Origin: Pseudomonas sp. VD-NE ins | Lineage (GTDB): Bacteria; Pseudomonadota; Gammaproteobacteria; Pseudomonadales; Pseudomonadaceae | Length of the DNA: 64,000 nt | NCBI RefSeq assembly: GCF_031882575.1 | Contig: NZ_CP134772.1 | Span: 5,406,501-5,470,500, forward strand | Direction of reading: 5' to 3' | Shown: positions 21,430 to 29,289 of the stretch, in pieces | Layout of the letters: every line of letters begins with the position of its first letter | How positions within the stretch are numbered: the first letter of the stretch is position 1 | Notes under the pieces: generated by a model | Told to the model about the DNA's origin: nothing | The model's database searches: none | Seen by the model: the letters and a program-made list of their open reading frames with translations, nothing else | Translations under genes and position numbers: made by a program

Positions 21430-21789
21430 ATGGCCGTGTTGTACTTTTTCGTCTGGGCTGCCGTTTGGGCTTGGGTCGTGCAGACCCGTGGTGCCTGGAA
21501 CCTGCTCCTCGCCAACCTGGCGGGTGCCGCCAGCGGCTTCATCGTGGCAATGATTTTTTCAGTGGTCTGTGCAGGACTTTTCCCGGCGCACGTGCCTCCT
21601 GCAACTGAGAACCTGGCCAGTAGCGTGTTGCAAATAATCACCACGTTCGGCGTGCTGGCGGGCGTCTGGATGTGGCTGGTCAGGCGTCCTCAGCCAGAGC
21701 ATCCGTTGGCCCGGCAACTTTTCGCCGGCATCTGTGGGCTGGCTGCTGGTGTGACGACGCTGGCGTTTTTCGCGCTTAATTTTCACTAA
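21430..21789 (+). CDS. Small inner-membrane protein, paralogue 1
   Basis: The 119-residue protein has about three membrane segments (LYFFVWAAVWAWVVQ, the Gly/Ala-rich AGAASGFIVAMIFSVVCA, and a C-terminal pair around LAAGVTTLAFFALNF). Its first 50 residues align with those of the next gene (WVVQTRGAWN against WVVQNRGSWN; GAASGFIVAM against GAAGGFIVAM), so the two are tandem duplicates. The ATG at 21430 follows AGGGAG; a TTG directly before it is possible. Function unknown. Confidence 0.75.
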   Translation: MAVLYFFVWAAVWAWVVQTRGAWNLLLANLAGAASGFIVAMIFSVVCAGLFPAHVPPATENLASSVLQIITTFGVLAGVWMWLVRRPQPEHPLARQLFAGICGLAAGVTTLAFFALNFH

Positions 21790-21820
21790 GCGCCGCTATC
21801 GTCACTGGCATTACACGTCT

Positions 21821-21841
21821 GTTTTGTTATCTTGCCGCCCA
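21821..21841 (+). promoter_or_regulatory. Extended -10 promoter of the second membrane paralogue
   Basis: GTTTTGTTATCTTGCCGCCC holds TG-T-TATCTT, 65 nt before the ATG at 21906. Sequence and spacing match the block at 21347-21367, so the promoter was duplicated along with the gene. Confidence 0.5.
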
Positions 21842-21905
21842 TCGTCAGCGTTCACTGTGGGCGTGCGTTGATTTCAGGGTTTTGAAGGTTTAAGGAAAGG
21901 ATCAA

Positions 21906-22643
21906 ATGGAGTTTCTGCGTTTTCTGGCGATTGTTGCGGTTTGGGGGTTCATGTGGCGCTGGGTGGTGCAGAACCGTGGCAGCTGGAATATTTTCTACGG
22001 CAACATCGTTGGCGCAGCGGGCGGTTTCATAGTGGCGATGGTGGTGCTATCGATCACGTTGTCGTTGTTTCCTTCGTCGCATGACTACGAAGCGCCGCAG
22101 GCTGAAAACACGCAAGTCACCGAGCCGACCTCTTTATTGCCTGAAGCCGAGGCAGTCACACCCGCCGCTGAGCTGAAGGATGCGCCGGCTTTTGCTGCCA
22201 TCGAGCCGGACGACAAGCCCTCTCCCGCCGACTCCGCACTGTTGCCGAACTACGCCGGCCGGGCGCCGAAATCAATCGGACTACAGACCGTGCTGGATCA
22301 AAGCGACTATGACGGTCGCATGGCCCTGGCAGCGCTGAACAAGAAACTGCGCGGCGACGCCCAGGCCGACAAGTCGATGATCGCCTATGTCATGTGCAGC
22401 CCGTTTGTGACCAGCACGTTGCGCTTTCCCGCTTCGGCGCGTTTCGCTGACAGCAAAGCGCTGGTCAGCCACCGCTACAAGGATCAGGTCTACACCTTCA
22501 ACAACACCGTCACCGCGCGCAACATGAACGGCGACGATGTCACTTACCGTTTCGATTGCTCCGTGCAAGAGCAGCCGCGAGTTGACGCGATGCCTGCGCA
22601 ATGGCGTTTGTTGGCGCTGAAACTGCAAAAAGCCGACTCTTAA
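21906..22643 (+). CDS. Inner-membrane protein with periplasmic domain, paralogue 2
   Basis: In this 245-residue protein the first 55 residues, with two hydrophobic segments, copy the upstream paralogue. After a Pro/Glu-rich linker (about 60-115) comes a domain of about 130 residues (KSIGLQTVLDQSDYDGRMAL onward) that the first paralogue lacks. That part has two cysteines (MCSPFV and FDCSVQ) and looks soluble. AAGGAAAGG precedes the ATG. The C-terminal domain is not one I can name. Confidence 0.75.
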   Translation: MEFLRFLAIVAVWGFMWRWVVQNRGSWNIFYGNIVGAAGGFIVAMVVLSITLSLFPSSHDYEAPQAENTQVTEPTSLLPEAEAVTPAAELKDAPAFAAIEPDDKPSPADSALLPNYAGRAPKSIGLQTVLDQSDYDGRMALAALNKKLRGDAQADKSMIAYVMCSPFVTSTLRFPASARFADSKALVSHRYKDQVYTFNNTVTARNMNGDDVTYRFDCSVQEQPRVDAMPAQWRLLALKLQKADS

Positions 22644-22715
22644 GGCTGATTTAAGGGTTCAAGGCGCCGGCTGCGCTATCATCGCCGGCCTGTGCGCCTT
22701 GAGCTTTGCCCTTCG

Positions 22716-24635
22716 ATGTTCCGACACTTCGTTGATCTCTCTTTGTTGCCTGCCGTGTTGGCCGGCCCACTGCTGCGCCGGCTGGAGCCGACGCGCGTGG
22801 TGATGTGGCTTGTCGGCACGCGGCCACTGGCGCTGACTCTGCGCCTGCAAGGTGTAGGAGACATTCCTCTCGACGCGGAGAAATGCACGGTCATTCCCGT
22901 AGGTCGTCAGGCGTTTGTTCATCTCATCGATGTTTCTCTCGACAGCGCCCTGCCCTGCGATACGCGGATCGACTATGACCTGCTGATCGATAGCACATCC
23001 GGTATCGCCAATTGGGCGGCGCATTTGCTGTACGGCGATGCAAGCAGTCCGAACTTCGTCCTGCGCTCGCGGATCGATCAACTGCTGCACGGCTCCTGCC
23101 GCAAACCGCATCACCCGGCGACGGATGGTTTGCTGTGCGTCGACCAATTGCTGGCGACGGAAACCGATCCACAACAACGCCCCGCCCTGTTGATGATGAG
23201 CGGTGATCAGGTCTACGCCGACGATGTGGCTGGCCCGATGCTGCGGGCGATTCATGCCTTGATCGAACGACTCGGCCTGTTCGACGAACACCTCGAAGGC
23301 GCCGTGGTCAGCGACAGCGCCAAGCTCTACGAACACCCGGCCAGTTACTACCATCGTGCGGATTTGTTACCGGCGCTCGAGAGCAACGAGACATTGCGCG
23401 AGCGATTTTTCGGCGGCGCGCGTAAGCCGATTTTCACCAGCAGCAGCGCCGATAATCACTTGGTGACGTTCGCCGAAGTCATGGCGATGTACCTGCTGGT
23501 GTGGTCGCCAACGGCCTGGTCGCTGATCGATCCGCAAGCACCCGAACTGACGCCGGAACGCCTCAAGCGCTACGCCCTCGAACAGACTCGCATCAATGCC
23601 TTCAAGACTGGATTGGGCAAGGTCGCCCGCGCGCTGGCGCATCTGCCGAGCCTGATGATTTTCGACGATCACGACATCACCGATGACTGGAACCTGTCTG
23701 CGCAATGGGAGGAAACGGCCTACGGCCATCCGTTCTCCAAACGCATTATCGGCAACGCGCTGATCGCCTATATGCTGTGTCAGGGCTGGGGCAACAATCC
23801 CGATGCGTTCAAGGATGTGCTGGCAAAAACCCTGGGGCTGAGCGCCAGTGGCAATGACCAGTATCTCGACAGCCCGGTGCAGGACGACCTGATCGATGAC
23901 TTGCTGCGCTTTCAGCATTGGCATTTTGTACTACCAACCAGCCCGGCGCTGGTGGTCATCGACACCCGTACCCGTCGCTGGCGCAGTGAAATGGCGCTCA
24001 AGCAGCCCTCGGGCCTGCTCGATTGGGAGGCGCTGAGCGAACTGCAACAGGAACTGCTCGATCATCCGTCAGCGATCATCGTTTCTCCGGCGCCGATCTT
24101 CGGCGTGAAGCTTATTGAAACGGTGCAGAAAGTCTTCAGTTGGTGTGGTTACCCGCTGCTGGTCGACGCGGAAAACTGGATGGCCCATCGCGGTGCTGCG
24201 CAGGTGATCCTGAACATTTTCCGCCACTCGCGAACACCGGGTAACTACGTGGTTCTGTCGGGCGACGTGCATTATTCCTTCGTCTACGAAGTACTTATCC
24301 GACACCGCAAGGCCGGTCCACGAATCTGGCAGATCACCAGCAGCGGCATTAAAAACGAGTTTCCGAAAACCCTGCTGGAATGGTTCGACCGCCTCAACCG
24401 CTGGCTCTACTCGCCACGCTCCCCGCTGAACTGGTTCACCAAACGCCGACGCATGCGCATCGTGCCGTATACGCCAGAACATGCTGAGGCAGGTGAACGC
24501 TTATGGAATTCGGCGGGGATCGGTCAGGTGTTTTTCAATGAACAGGGGCAGCCGCGCGAGATCATTCAGCACAATTCGAATGGCAAGGCGAAGACACGGA
24601 TGCTGGCGCCGGATCTGGCGGATTATCCGGACTAA
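22716..24635 (+). CDS. PhoD-like metallophosphatase
   Basis: A 639-residue protein with the metal-binding motifs of the PhoD/alkaline phosphatase D fold: MSGDQVYADD (about 168-177), IFDDHDITDDWN (about 310-321) and LSGDVHYSFVYE (about 515-526). There is no signal peptide, unlike classical secreted PhoD, so it is probably cytoplasmic; the substrate is unknown. I chose the ATG at 22716; an earlier GTG at 22692 is possible. A TATCAT at 22677-22682 may be its -10 box, resembling those of the two genes upstream. Confidence 0.85.
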   Translation: MFRHFVDLSLLPAVLAGPLLRRLEPTRVVMWLVGTRPLALTLRLQGVGDIPLDAEKCTVIPVGRQAFVHLIDVSLDSALPCDTRIDYDLLIDSTSGIANWAAHLLYGDASSPNFVLRSRIDQLLHGSCRKPHHPATDGLLCVDQLLATETDPQQRPALLMMSGDQVYADDVAGPMLRAIHALIERLGLFDEHLEGAVVSDSAKLYEHPASYYHRADLLPALESNETLRERFFGGARKPIFTSSSADNHLVTFAEVMAMYLLVWSPTAWSLIDPQAPELTPERLKRYALEQTRINAFKTGLGKVARALAHLPSLMIFDDHDITDDWNLSAQWEETAYGHPFSKRIIGNALIAYMLCQGWGNNPDAFKDVLAKTLGLSASGNDQYLDSPVQDDLIDDLLRFQHWHFVLPTSPALVVIDTRTRRWRSEMALKQPSGLLDWEALSELQQELLDHPSAIIVSPAPIFGVKLIETVQKVFSWCGYPLLVDAENWMAHRGAAQVILNIFRHSRTPGNYVVLSGDVHYSFVYEVLIRHRKAGPRIWQITSSGIKNEFPKTLLEWFDRLNRWLYSPRSPLNWFTKRRRMRIVPYTPEHAEAGERLWNSAGIGQVFFNEQGQPREIIQHNSNGKAKTRMLAPDLADYPD

Positions 24636-24819
24636 CCATAGTTTTTTCCTACACCGGGAATGCCGGATGCCGACAACGCAGCGGTTTCTCACTGCCCGAG
24701 CCAGTGGACAAGGATTACAACCTTCTCAGAAACGTCTCCAGCGTTCTCAAGTGATACTGAAGGTGCTCGCAGTACCCCCTTCTGCGAAATAACCACTGAT
24801 AGGTATCACCTTGTCATCA

Positions 24820-24837
24820 TGTACTCATTTCTGTACG
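24820..24837 (+). promoter_or_regulatory. Probable YefM operator: two TGTAC boxes 12 bp apart
   Basis: TGTACT (24820-24825) and TGTACG (24832-24837) have centres exactly 12 bp apart, 28 nt before the yefM start. In E. coli the YefM-YoeB complex binds TGTACA cores with the same 12-bp spacing. A TTGTCA at 24811-24816 may be the -35 box, which would put the operator in the core promoter. Confidence 0.55.
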
Positions 24838-24864
24838 TTCTTTGCTAATAGCGAGGACTACTTC

Positions 24865-25119
24865 ATGCAAACCATCAACTACACCACCGCCCGGGCGCAT
24901 TTGGCCGAAACGATGGATCGCGTTAACGAAGACCGTGCCCCCCTTCTGGTCACACGCCAAAAAGGTGAGCCGGTCGTGATGATGTCTCTGGCCGAGTACA
25001 ACGCACTTGAAGAAACAGCCTACTTGCTGCGCTCTCCAGCCAACGCCGAGCGGTTGATCAAATCGATTGGCGAAATGCGTGCCGGCAAAGCCAAAGTCAG
25101 ACAATTGATCGAAGAATGA
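24865..25119 (+). CDS. yefM: Antitoxin YefM (Phd/YefM family)
   Basis: An 84-residue antitoxin that binds and neutralises YoeB and represses its own operon. The N-terminal DNA-binding part starts with MQTINYTTARAHLAETMDRV, and the RQKGEPVVMMSLAEYNALEE motif is the family hallmark; the C-terminal tail is the toxin-binding region. The ATG at 24865 follows GCGAGGA. Its stop overlaps the yoeB start (ATGA). Confidence 0.95.
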   Translation: MQTINYTTARAHLAETMDRVNEDRAPLLVTRQKGEPVVMMSLAEYNALEETAYLLRSPANAERLIKSIGEMRAGKAKVRQLIEE

Positions 25120-25370
25120 AAATCGAGTTCACGCCATCAGGTTGGGAAGACTATTTGTGGTTTCAACAGAACGATAAGGCCGGACTCAAACGTATCAACC
25201 TGTTGATCAAAGCAATCCAGCGCGAACCCTTTGAAGGTATCGGCAAACCGGAGCCGCTCAAACACAACATGAGCGGCTTTTGGTCCAGACGAGTATCGGG
25301 TGAGCATCGTTTGGTCTACAGCATTGAAGGTGGTGAGATTTGCGTTATTAGCTGCAAATATCACTACTGA
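25116..25370 (+). CDS. yoeB: mRNA interferase toxin YoeB
   Basis: An 84-residue RelE-fold toxin that cleaves mRNA in the ribosomal A site. The catalytic residues Glu46, Arg65, His83 and the terminal Tyr84 are all in the E. coli positions ([20 protein letters not shown]), so it appears active. It overlaps yefM by 4 nt. Its last 23 nt overlap the 3' end of the convergent aminotransferase gene. Confidence 0.95.
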   Translation: MKIEFTPSGWEDYLWFQQNDKAGLKRINLLIKAIQREPFEGIGKPEPLKHNMSGFWSRRVSGEHRLVYSIEGGEICVISCKYHY

Positions 25371-26529
25371 TGATGTGCCCCACACCTCGGACAATCATCT
25401 CCACCTCCCGCTCATCAATCGTCAACGGTGGCAGCAGCCGTATCGTCTTGCCCCGCGTGACGTTGATCAACAGCCCATGATCCCGCGCCGCGATCAGGGT
25501 CAGATCACGCACCGGTTGTTTCAGTTCGATGCCAATCATCAAACCCTGACCACGAATCGCCAGCACATTGGGATTGTCCGCCAACTCTGCACGCAGACGA
25601 GTCAACAGCCGTTCCCCCTGAACCCGCGCGTTTTCCAGCAGCCCCTGTTCTTCGATGATATCCAGCACCGTGCAACCAACTCTGCACGCCAGCGGATTGC
25701 CACCGAAAGTGCTGCCATGGCTACCAGGCGTGAACAGATCCGCCGCCCTGCCCCGCGCCAGGCAAGCGCCGATCGGCACGCCATTGCCCAGTCCTTTTGC
25801 CAGGGTCATGACATCCGGGACGATGCCTTCATGTTGAAACGCAAACCAGCGGCCGGTGCGGCCGATGCCAGTCTGGATTTCATCAAGCATCAGTAGCCAC
25901 GCATGGCTATTGCACAGCTCGCGTAACGCTTTCAGGTAACCCGGCGGCGCAAGTTGCACACCGCTTTCGCCCTGAATCGGCTCAACCAGAATCGCCACGA
26001 TGCGCTCACCGTGTTTTTGCTGCACCTGTTCCAGCGCTGCGAGATCACCGAACGGCACTTTGAGGAAATCACCCGGCAACTCGTTGAAACCCAGGCGCAC
26101 CGCCGGGCCATCACTGGCCGACAAAGTGCCAAGTGTGCGGCCGTGGAACGCGTTGGCCATGACCACTACCAGCGGCTGTTCGATGCCCTTGCGCCAGCCG
26201 TACAAACGCGCCAGTTTCAGCGCCGTTTCATTTGCCTCGGCACCGGAGTTATTGAAGAACGCACGCTCCATTCCCGACAGCTCGGTCAGCCGTTTGGCCA
26301 GTTGCTGCTGCCAGTCAATGCTGTACAGATTCGACGTGTGCAGCAGCAATCCCGCCTGCTCGCTGATCGCCGAAACGATTCGCGGGTGCGAGTGCCCGAC
26401 ATTGGTCACCGCCACGCCGGCAACCGCATCCAGATACTCGCGACCGGCCTGATCCCACAGGCGAGTGCCGAGGCCTTTGGTGAAACTCAGGGCCAGTGGT
26501 TGGTAGGTGTTCATCAGGGCGGCGGTCAT
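25348..26529 (-). CDS. ArgD-like acetylornithine/aspartate-type aminotransferase
   Basis: A class III PLP aminotransferase of 393 residues. The PLP lysine lies in [14 protein letters not shown] (about residue 248), and the cofactor-binding Asp is in [12 protein letters not shown]. The N-terminus [20 protein letters not shown] is typical of the acetylornithine transaminase subgroup. The true substrate (N-acetylornithine, succinylornithine or another) cannot be fixed from sequence, so no symbol is given. The last seven codons (SSDICS and stop) are antisense to yoeB and look like a replaced C-terminus. GGAG precedes the ATG. Divergent from a LysR gene. Confidence 0.88.
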   Translation of the reverse strand: MTAALMNTYQPLALSFTKGLGTRLWDQAGREYLDAVAGVAVTNVGHSHPRIVSAISEQAGLLLHTSNLYSIDWQQQLAKRLTELSGMERAFFNNSGAEANETALKLARLYGWRKGIEQPLVVVMANAFHGRTLGTLSASDGPAVRLGFNELPGDFLKVPFGDLAALEQVQQKHGERIVAILVEPIQGESGVQLAPPGYLKALRELCNSHAWLLMLDEIQTGIGRTGRWFAFQHEGIVPDVMTLAKGLGNGVPIGACLARGRAADLFTPGSHGSTFGGNPLACRVGCTVLDIIEEQGLLENARVQGERLLTRLRAELADNPNVLAIRGQGLMIGIELKQPVRDLTLIAARDHGLLINVTRGKTIRLLPPLTIDEREVEMIVRGVGHIISSDICS

Positions 26530-26631
26530 GACTTCAAACTCCAGTGCAGGTCGGTGTGCTGGCAGTATGGTTAGCCACCAAAACTGGATAAACTCCGCAA
26601 AACTTCATTCATTTAAAAGCAGGGCTTGATA

Positions 26632-27537
26632 ATGGACCTGTTCCAGTCGATGAGCGTCTACGTCAAAGTCGTCGAAGCCGGGAGCATGACGGCGGCCGCG
26701 TTGCAGTGCGACATGTCGACGACCATGGTTGGCAATCACCTGCGCGCGCTGGAGCAGCGGCTCGGTGTGCAACTGTTGCAGCGCACGACTCGACGGCAGC
26801 GTCTTACCGAATTCGGCAGCGTTTACTACCAGCGGTGCCTGGATGTCTTGGGACTGGTGGCTGACTCCGAACGCTTGGCGGAACAAGCACTCGATGAGCC
26901 CCGTGGCCTGCTGCGTATTACTGCGCCACTGACCTTTGGTGTAGAACGCCTGGCACCGGCGCTCAGCGAATTTTCCCTGCAATATCCGCAAGTCAAAATG
27001 GATGTGGTGCTGACCAACAGCCGCCCAGACTTGCTGGAAAGCGGCCTCGACGTAGCGTTTCGGCTGGGCCATTTCGAAGAATCAAACCTGATCGCCCGGC
27101 CGCTGATCGATTACACACTGACCGTGTGCGCCTCCCCGCAATACGTGGCCCGGCGCGGCATGCCGCAAACCCCTGAAGATTTGCAACAACACGACTGCCT
27201 GTCGTTCGCCTACCCTGCCGGCGACGATTGGCAATCGGTGGAAAAACGCTGGCGCCTCAGCGGCCCGGAGGGAGAAATTCTCGTCGACGTCAGCGGGCCG
27301 ATGCTGATGAACACTTCCGCCGGATTGCATCAGGCCGCGCGCACCGGCATGGGCATCGTGATGCTGCCCGATGCACTGGTGGAACAGGATCTGCGCGACG
27401 GCAAACTGGTGACCGTCATTCCCGACTATCAACCTCCAAGCCGTCCCTTGCATTTGCTTTATGCTCCGGATCGCTATCGTTTACCGAAGCTGCGCCGCTT
27501 CGTCGAATTTGCGATGCAGACGTGGGGCAGATCCTGA
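26632..27537 (+). CDS. LysR-family transcriptional regulator
   Basis: This 301-residue regulator has an N-terminal helix-turn-helix (about residues 1-60: DLFQSMSVYVKVVEAGSMTA, HLRALEQRLGVQLLQRTTR) and a periplasmic-binding-protein-like effector domain (about 90-295). It belongs to the large CrgA/DsdC-like group. It is divergent from the aminotransferase gene (102-nt gap), the usual layout for a LysR gene and its target. I take the ATG at 26632; a TTG at 26626 is possible. Confidence 0.92.
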   Translation: MDLFQSMSVYVKVVEAGSMTAAALQCDMSTTMVGNHLRALEQRLGVQLLQRTTRRQRLTEFGSVYYQRCLDVLGLVADSERLAEQALDEPRGLLRITAPLTFGVERLAPALSEFSLQYPQVKMDVVLTNSRPDLLESGLDVAFRLGHFEESNLIARPLIDYTLTVCASPQYVARRGMPQTPEDLQQHDCLSFAYPAGDDWQSVEKRWRLSGPEGEILVDVSGPMLMNTSAGLHQAARTGMGIVMLPDALVEQDLRDGKLVTVIPDYQPPSRPLHLLYAPDRYRLPKLRRFVEFAMQTWGRS

Positions 27538-27593
27538 TAACCATCGACATGGACAATGTCTCGAACATCTGCTGACAAGGAGTCGAACCGAAA

Positions 27594-27998
27594 ATGAACA
27601 ACAACCTGACCGTACGCGATCTGCTATCTGACGAAGTGGAGTCGGTACGGCTGTTCCTCGGCCAACATGGCTGGGGGCACCGTACCGGTTCCAGCGAACA
27701 TTTCGCGCAACTCATCGAAAACTCGCAACGCACGGCGATTGCCCTGCTCGGCGCGCAGATCGTTGGTTTCGCGCGGGGCATAACCGATGGTTTGTCCAAT
27801 GGTTACCTATCGATGGTCGTGGTCGACGGCCAGCATCGGCGCACAGGCATTGGCCGCAGATTGGTTGAGCATGTCATGGGCGATAACCCCGACATCACCT
27901 GGATGCTACGTGCCGGGCGAGAGGGCGCCGAAGCCTTTTTTGCCAGCCTGGGTTTTGAAATGTCAGTGATCGCCATGGAGCGACCGCGATTGAAATAA
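27594..27998 (+). CDS. GNAT-family N-acetyltransferase
   Basis: A 134-residue protein with the acetyl-CoA binding motif A at about residues 78-97 (VVVDGQHRRTGIGRRLVEHV, an RxxGIG core). An N-terminal helix pair and a final strand (GFEMSVIAME) complete a small GNAT fold. Substrate unknown. It follows the LysR gene by 56 nt on the same strand. Confidence 0.88.
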   Translation: MNNNLTVRDLLSDEVESVRLFLGQHGWGHRTGSSEHFAQLIENSQRTAIALLGAQIVGFARGITDGLSNGYLSMVVVDGQHRRTGIGRRLVEHVMGDNPDITWMLRAGREGAEAFFASLGFEMSVIAMERPRLK

Positions 27999-28058
27999 CG
28001 GGCGTCCGCTCTGGCAACGGCTATGATCAGCTTCTCTTTCCAGCATGGATGCTGCGCG

Positions 28059-28574
28059 ATGCTCGTGACTCTTCAAAATACCCCCTTGTGGGTTTATGTG
28101 GTTTTTCTGGTTCTGGTGTATTTCGGTCTCAAGGCCCGCAACCCCCAACATGAAAGCCGGTTTTCCCTGCTGTCGACCCCGCTGGTGTTGTTGGGCTGGT
28201 CGCTGTTGTCGTTGAACCTGACGAATGATCCAGGCTTTACCCTCAGCGGCTGGCTCATTGCTTTGTTACTGGGTGCGCTGTCGGCATGGCTGATTTTCGC
28301 CAACAAGGGGATAAATCTTGATGATCCGGAAACCGGGTTGATCGTGCCGGGCACTTGGAAGGCGCTGATTCTGCTCCTGCTTTTTTTTGCAGTGAACTAC
28401 TACTTCGGCTATCAGGATGACGTGCACCCAGAGCGGGCTGCCGCCCCGGATATGGTGTTGCTCAAAGCCGCAGCATCAGGCTTTATCAGTGGTCTGATTA
28501 GCGCTCGCTCACTGAAATATTACCGTTTGCTGCGCACCCTTCAGGCTCAACGCCCTCCATTGGGCGCCCAATGA
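28059..28574 (+). CDS. Membrane protein, DUF6622-like
   Basis: A 171-residue protein with about four membrane segments: PLWVYVVFLVLVYFGLKAR, LVLLGWSLLSLNL, GWLIALLLGALSAWLIFA and ALILLLLFFAVNYYFGY. The pattern and N-terminus resemble the DUF6622 family of small four-helix inner-membrane proteins; that assignment is from memory. I chose the ATG at 28059, which gives the family-like start MLVTLQNTPLW; an ATG at 28023 is possible. It is convergent with msrA, only 1 nt apart, with no terminator visible between. Confidence 0.72.
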   Translation: MLVTLQNTPLWVYVVFLVLVYFGLKARNPQHESRFSLLSTPLVLLGWSLLSLNLTNDPGFTLSGWLIALLLGALSAWLIFANKGINLDDPETGLIVPGTWKALILLLLFFAVNYYFGYQDDVHPERAAAPDMVLLKAAASGFISGLISARSLKYYRLLRTLQAQRPPLGAQ

Positions 28575-28575
28575 T

Positions 28576-29274
28576 TCAGGAACCGTTTTTCACCAGCACC
28601 GGTTTTTCCTGATAGCGCTGTGCAAACACCTGCTTCAAATTTGTCACCTTCGGCATGTCATTGATCACGATGTACGGATAGCTCGGGTGCTCGGTCAGGA
28701 AATCCTGGTGGTAGTCCTCTGCCGGATAGAAGCCGTTGAAGCTTTCCAGTTTGGTGACGATGGGTTTGCTGTAGGCATGAGCCGCATCCAGTTGGGCGAT
28801 GTAGGCCTGCGCAACCTTCTGCTGATCAGCGTTGACCGGGAACAGCGCCGAGCGATACTGCGTGCCGCTGTCCGGCCCTTGGCGATTGAGTTCTGTGGGG
28901 TTATGGGCCACCGAGAAGTAGATCTGCAACAGACTGCCGTAGCTGACCTGAGTCGGATCGAAGGTGACCTGCACGGACTCGGCGTGGCCAGTATCGCCTT
29001 CGCTGACACGCTCATATTCTGCCGTATTGGCCGCGCCGCCGGCGTAACCCGAGACGGCTTTCTGCACGCCTTTGACGTGCTGAAAAACACCCTGCACACC
29101 CCAGAAGCAGCCACCGGCGAACACGGCAGTTTCGCTGTGCGCCTGGGTCACTTCATCAAGAGTTGGTGGCGGAATCAGCACAGCATCCTCGCCCCCAAAG
29201 GAGAACGCCGAAACCTGGCCAATCACTCCGGCCACTGCAACCCCCAACAACACGCGACGCCATGTGATTTTCAT
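28576..29274 (-). CDS. msrA: Exported peptide-methionine (S)-S-oxide reductase
   Basis: At 232 residues this MsrA carries an N-terminal signal sequence or anchor (RRVLLGVAVAGVIGQVSAF) and the catalytic GGCFWGVQ with Cys56. The mature core with EVTQAHSETAVFAGGC and the YHQDFLTEHP segment is complete. It reduces the S-epimer of methionine sulfoxide, and here the signal implies a periplasmic role. AGGAG precedes the start. It lies 15 nt after the dipZ-like gene, which probably supplies electrons. Confidence 0.93.
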   Translation of the reverse strand: MKITWRRVLLGVAVAGVIGQVSAFSFGGEDAVLIPPPTLDEVTQAHSETAVFAGGCFWGVQGVFQHVKGVQKAVSGYAGGAANTAEYERVSEGDTGHAESVQVTFDPTQVSYGSLLQIYFSVAHNPTELNRQGPDSGTQYRSALFPVNADQQKVAQAYIAQLDAAHAYSKPIVTKLESFNGFYPAEDYHQDFLTEHPSYPYIVINDMPKVTNLKQVFAQRYQEKPVLVKNGS

Positions 29275-29289
29275 TTCAATGACTCCTGA

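Noticed and set aside
24660..24848. A 62-codon frame between the PhoD-like gene and yefM
   Set aside because: It crosses the yefM promoter and operator and has no ribosome site or protein-like composition.
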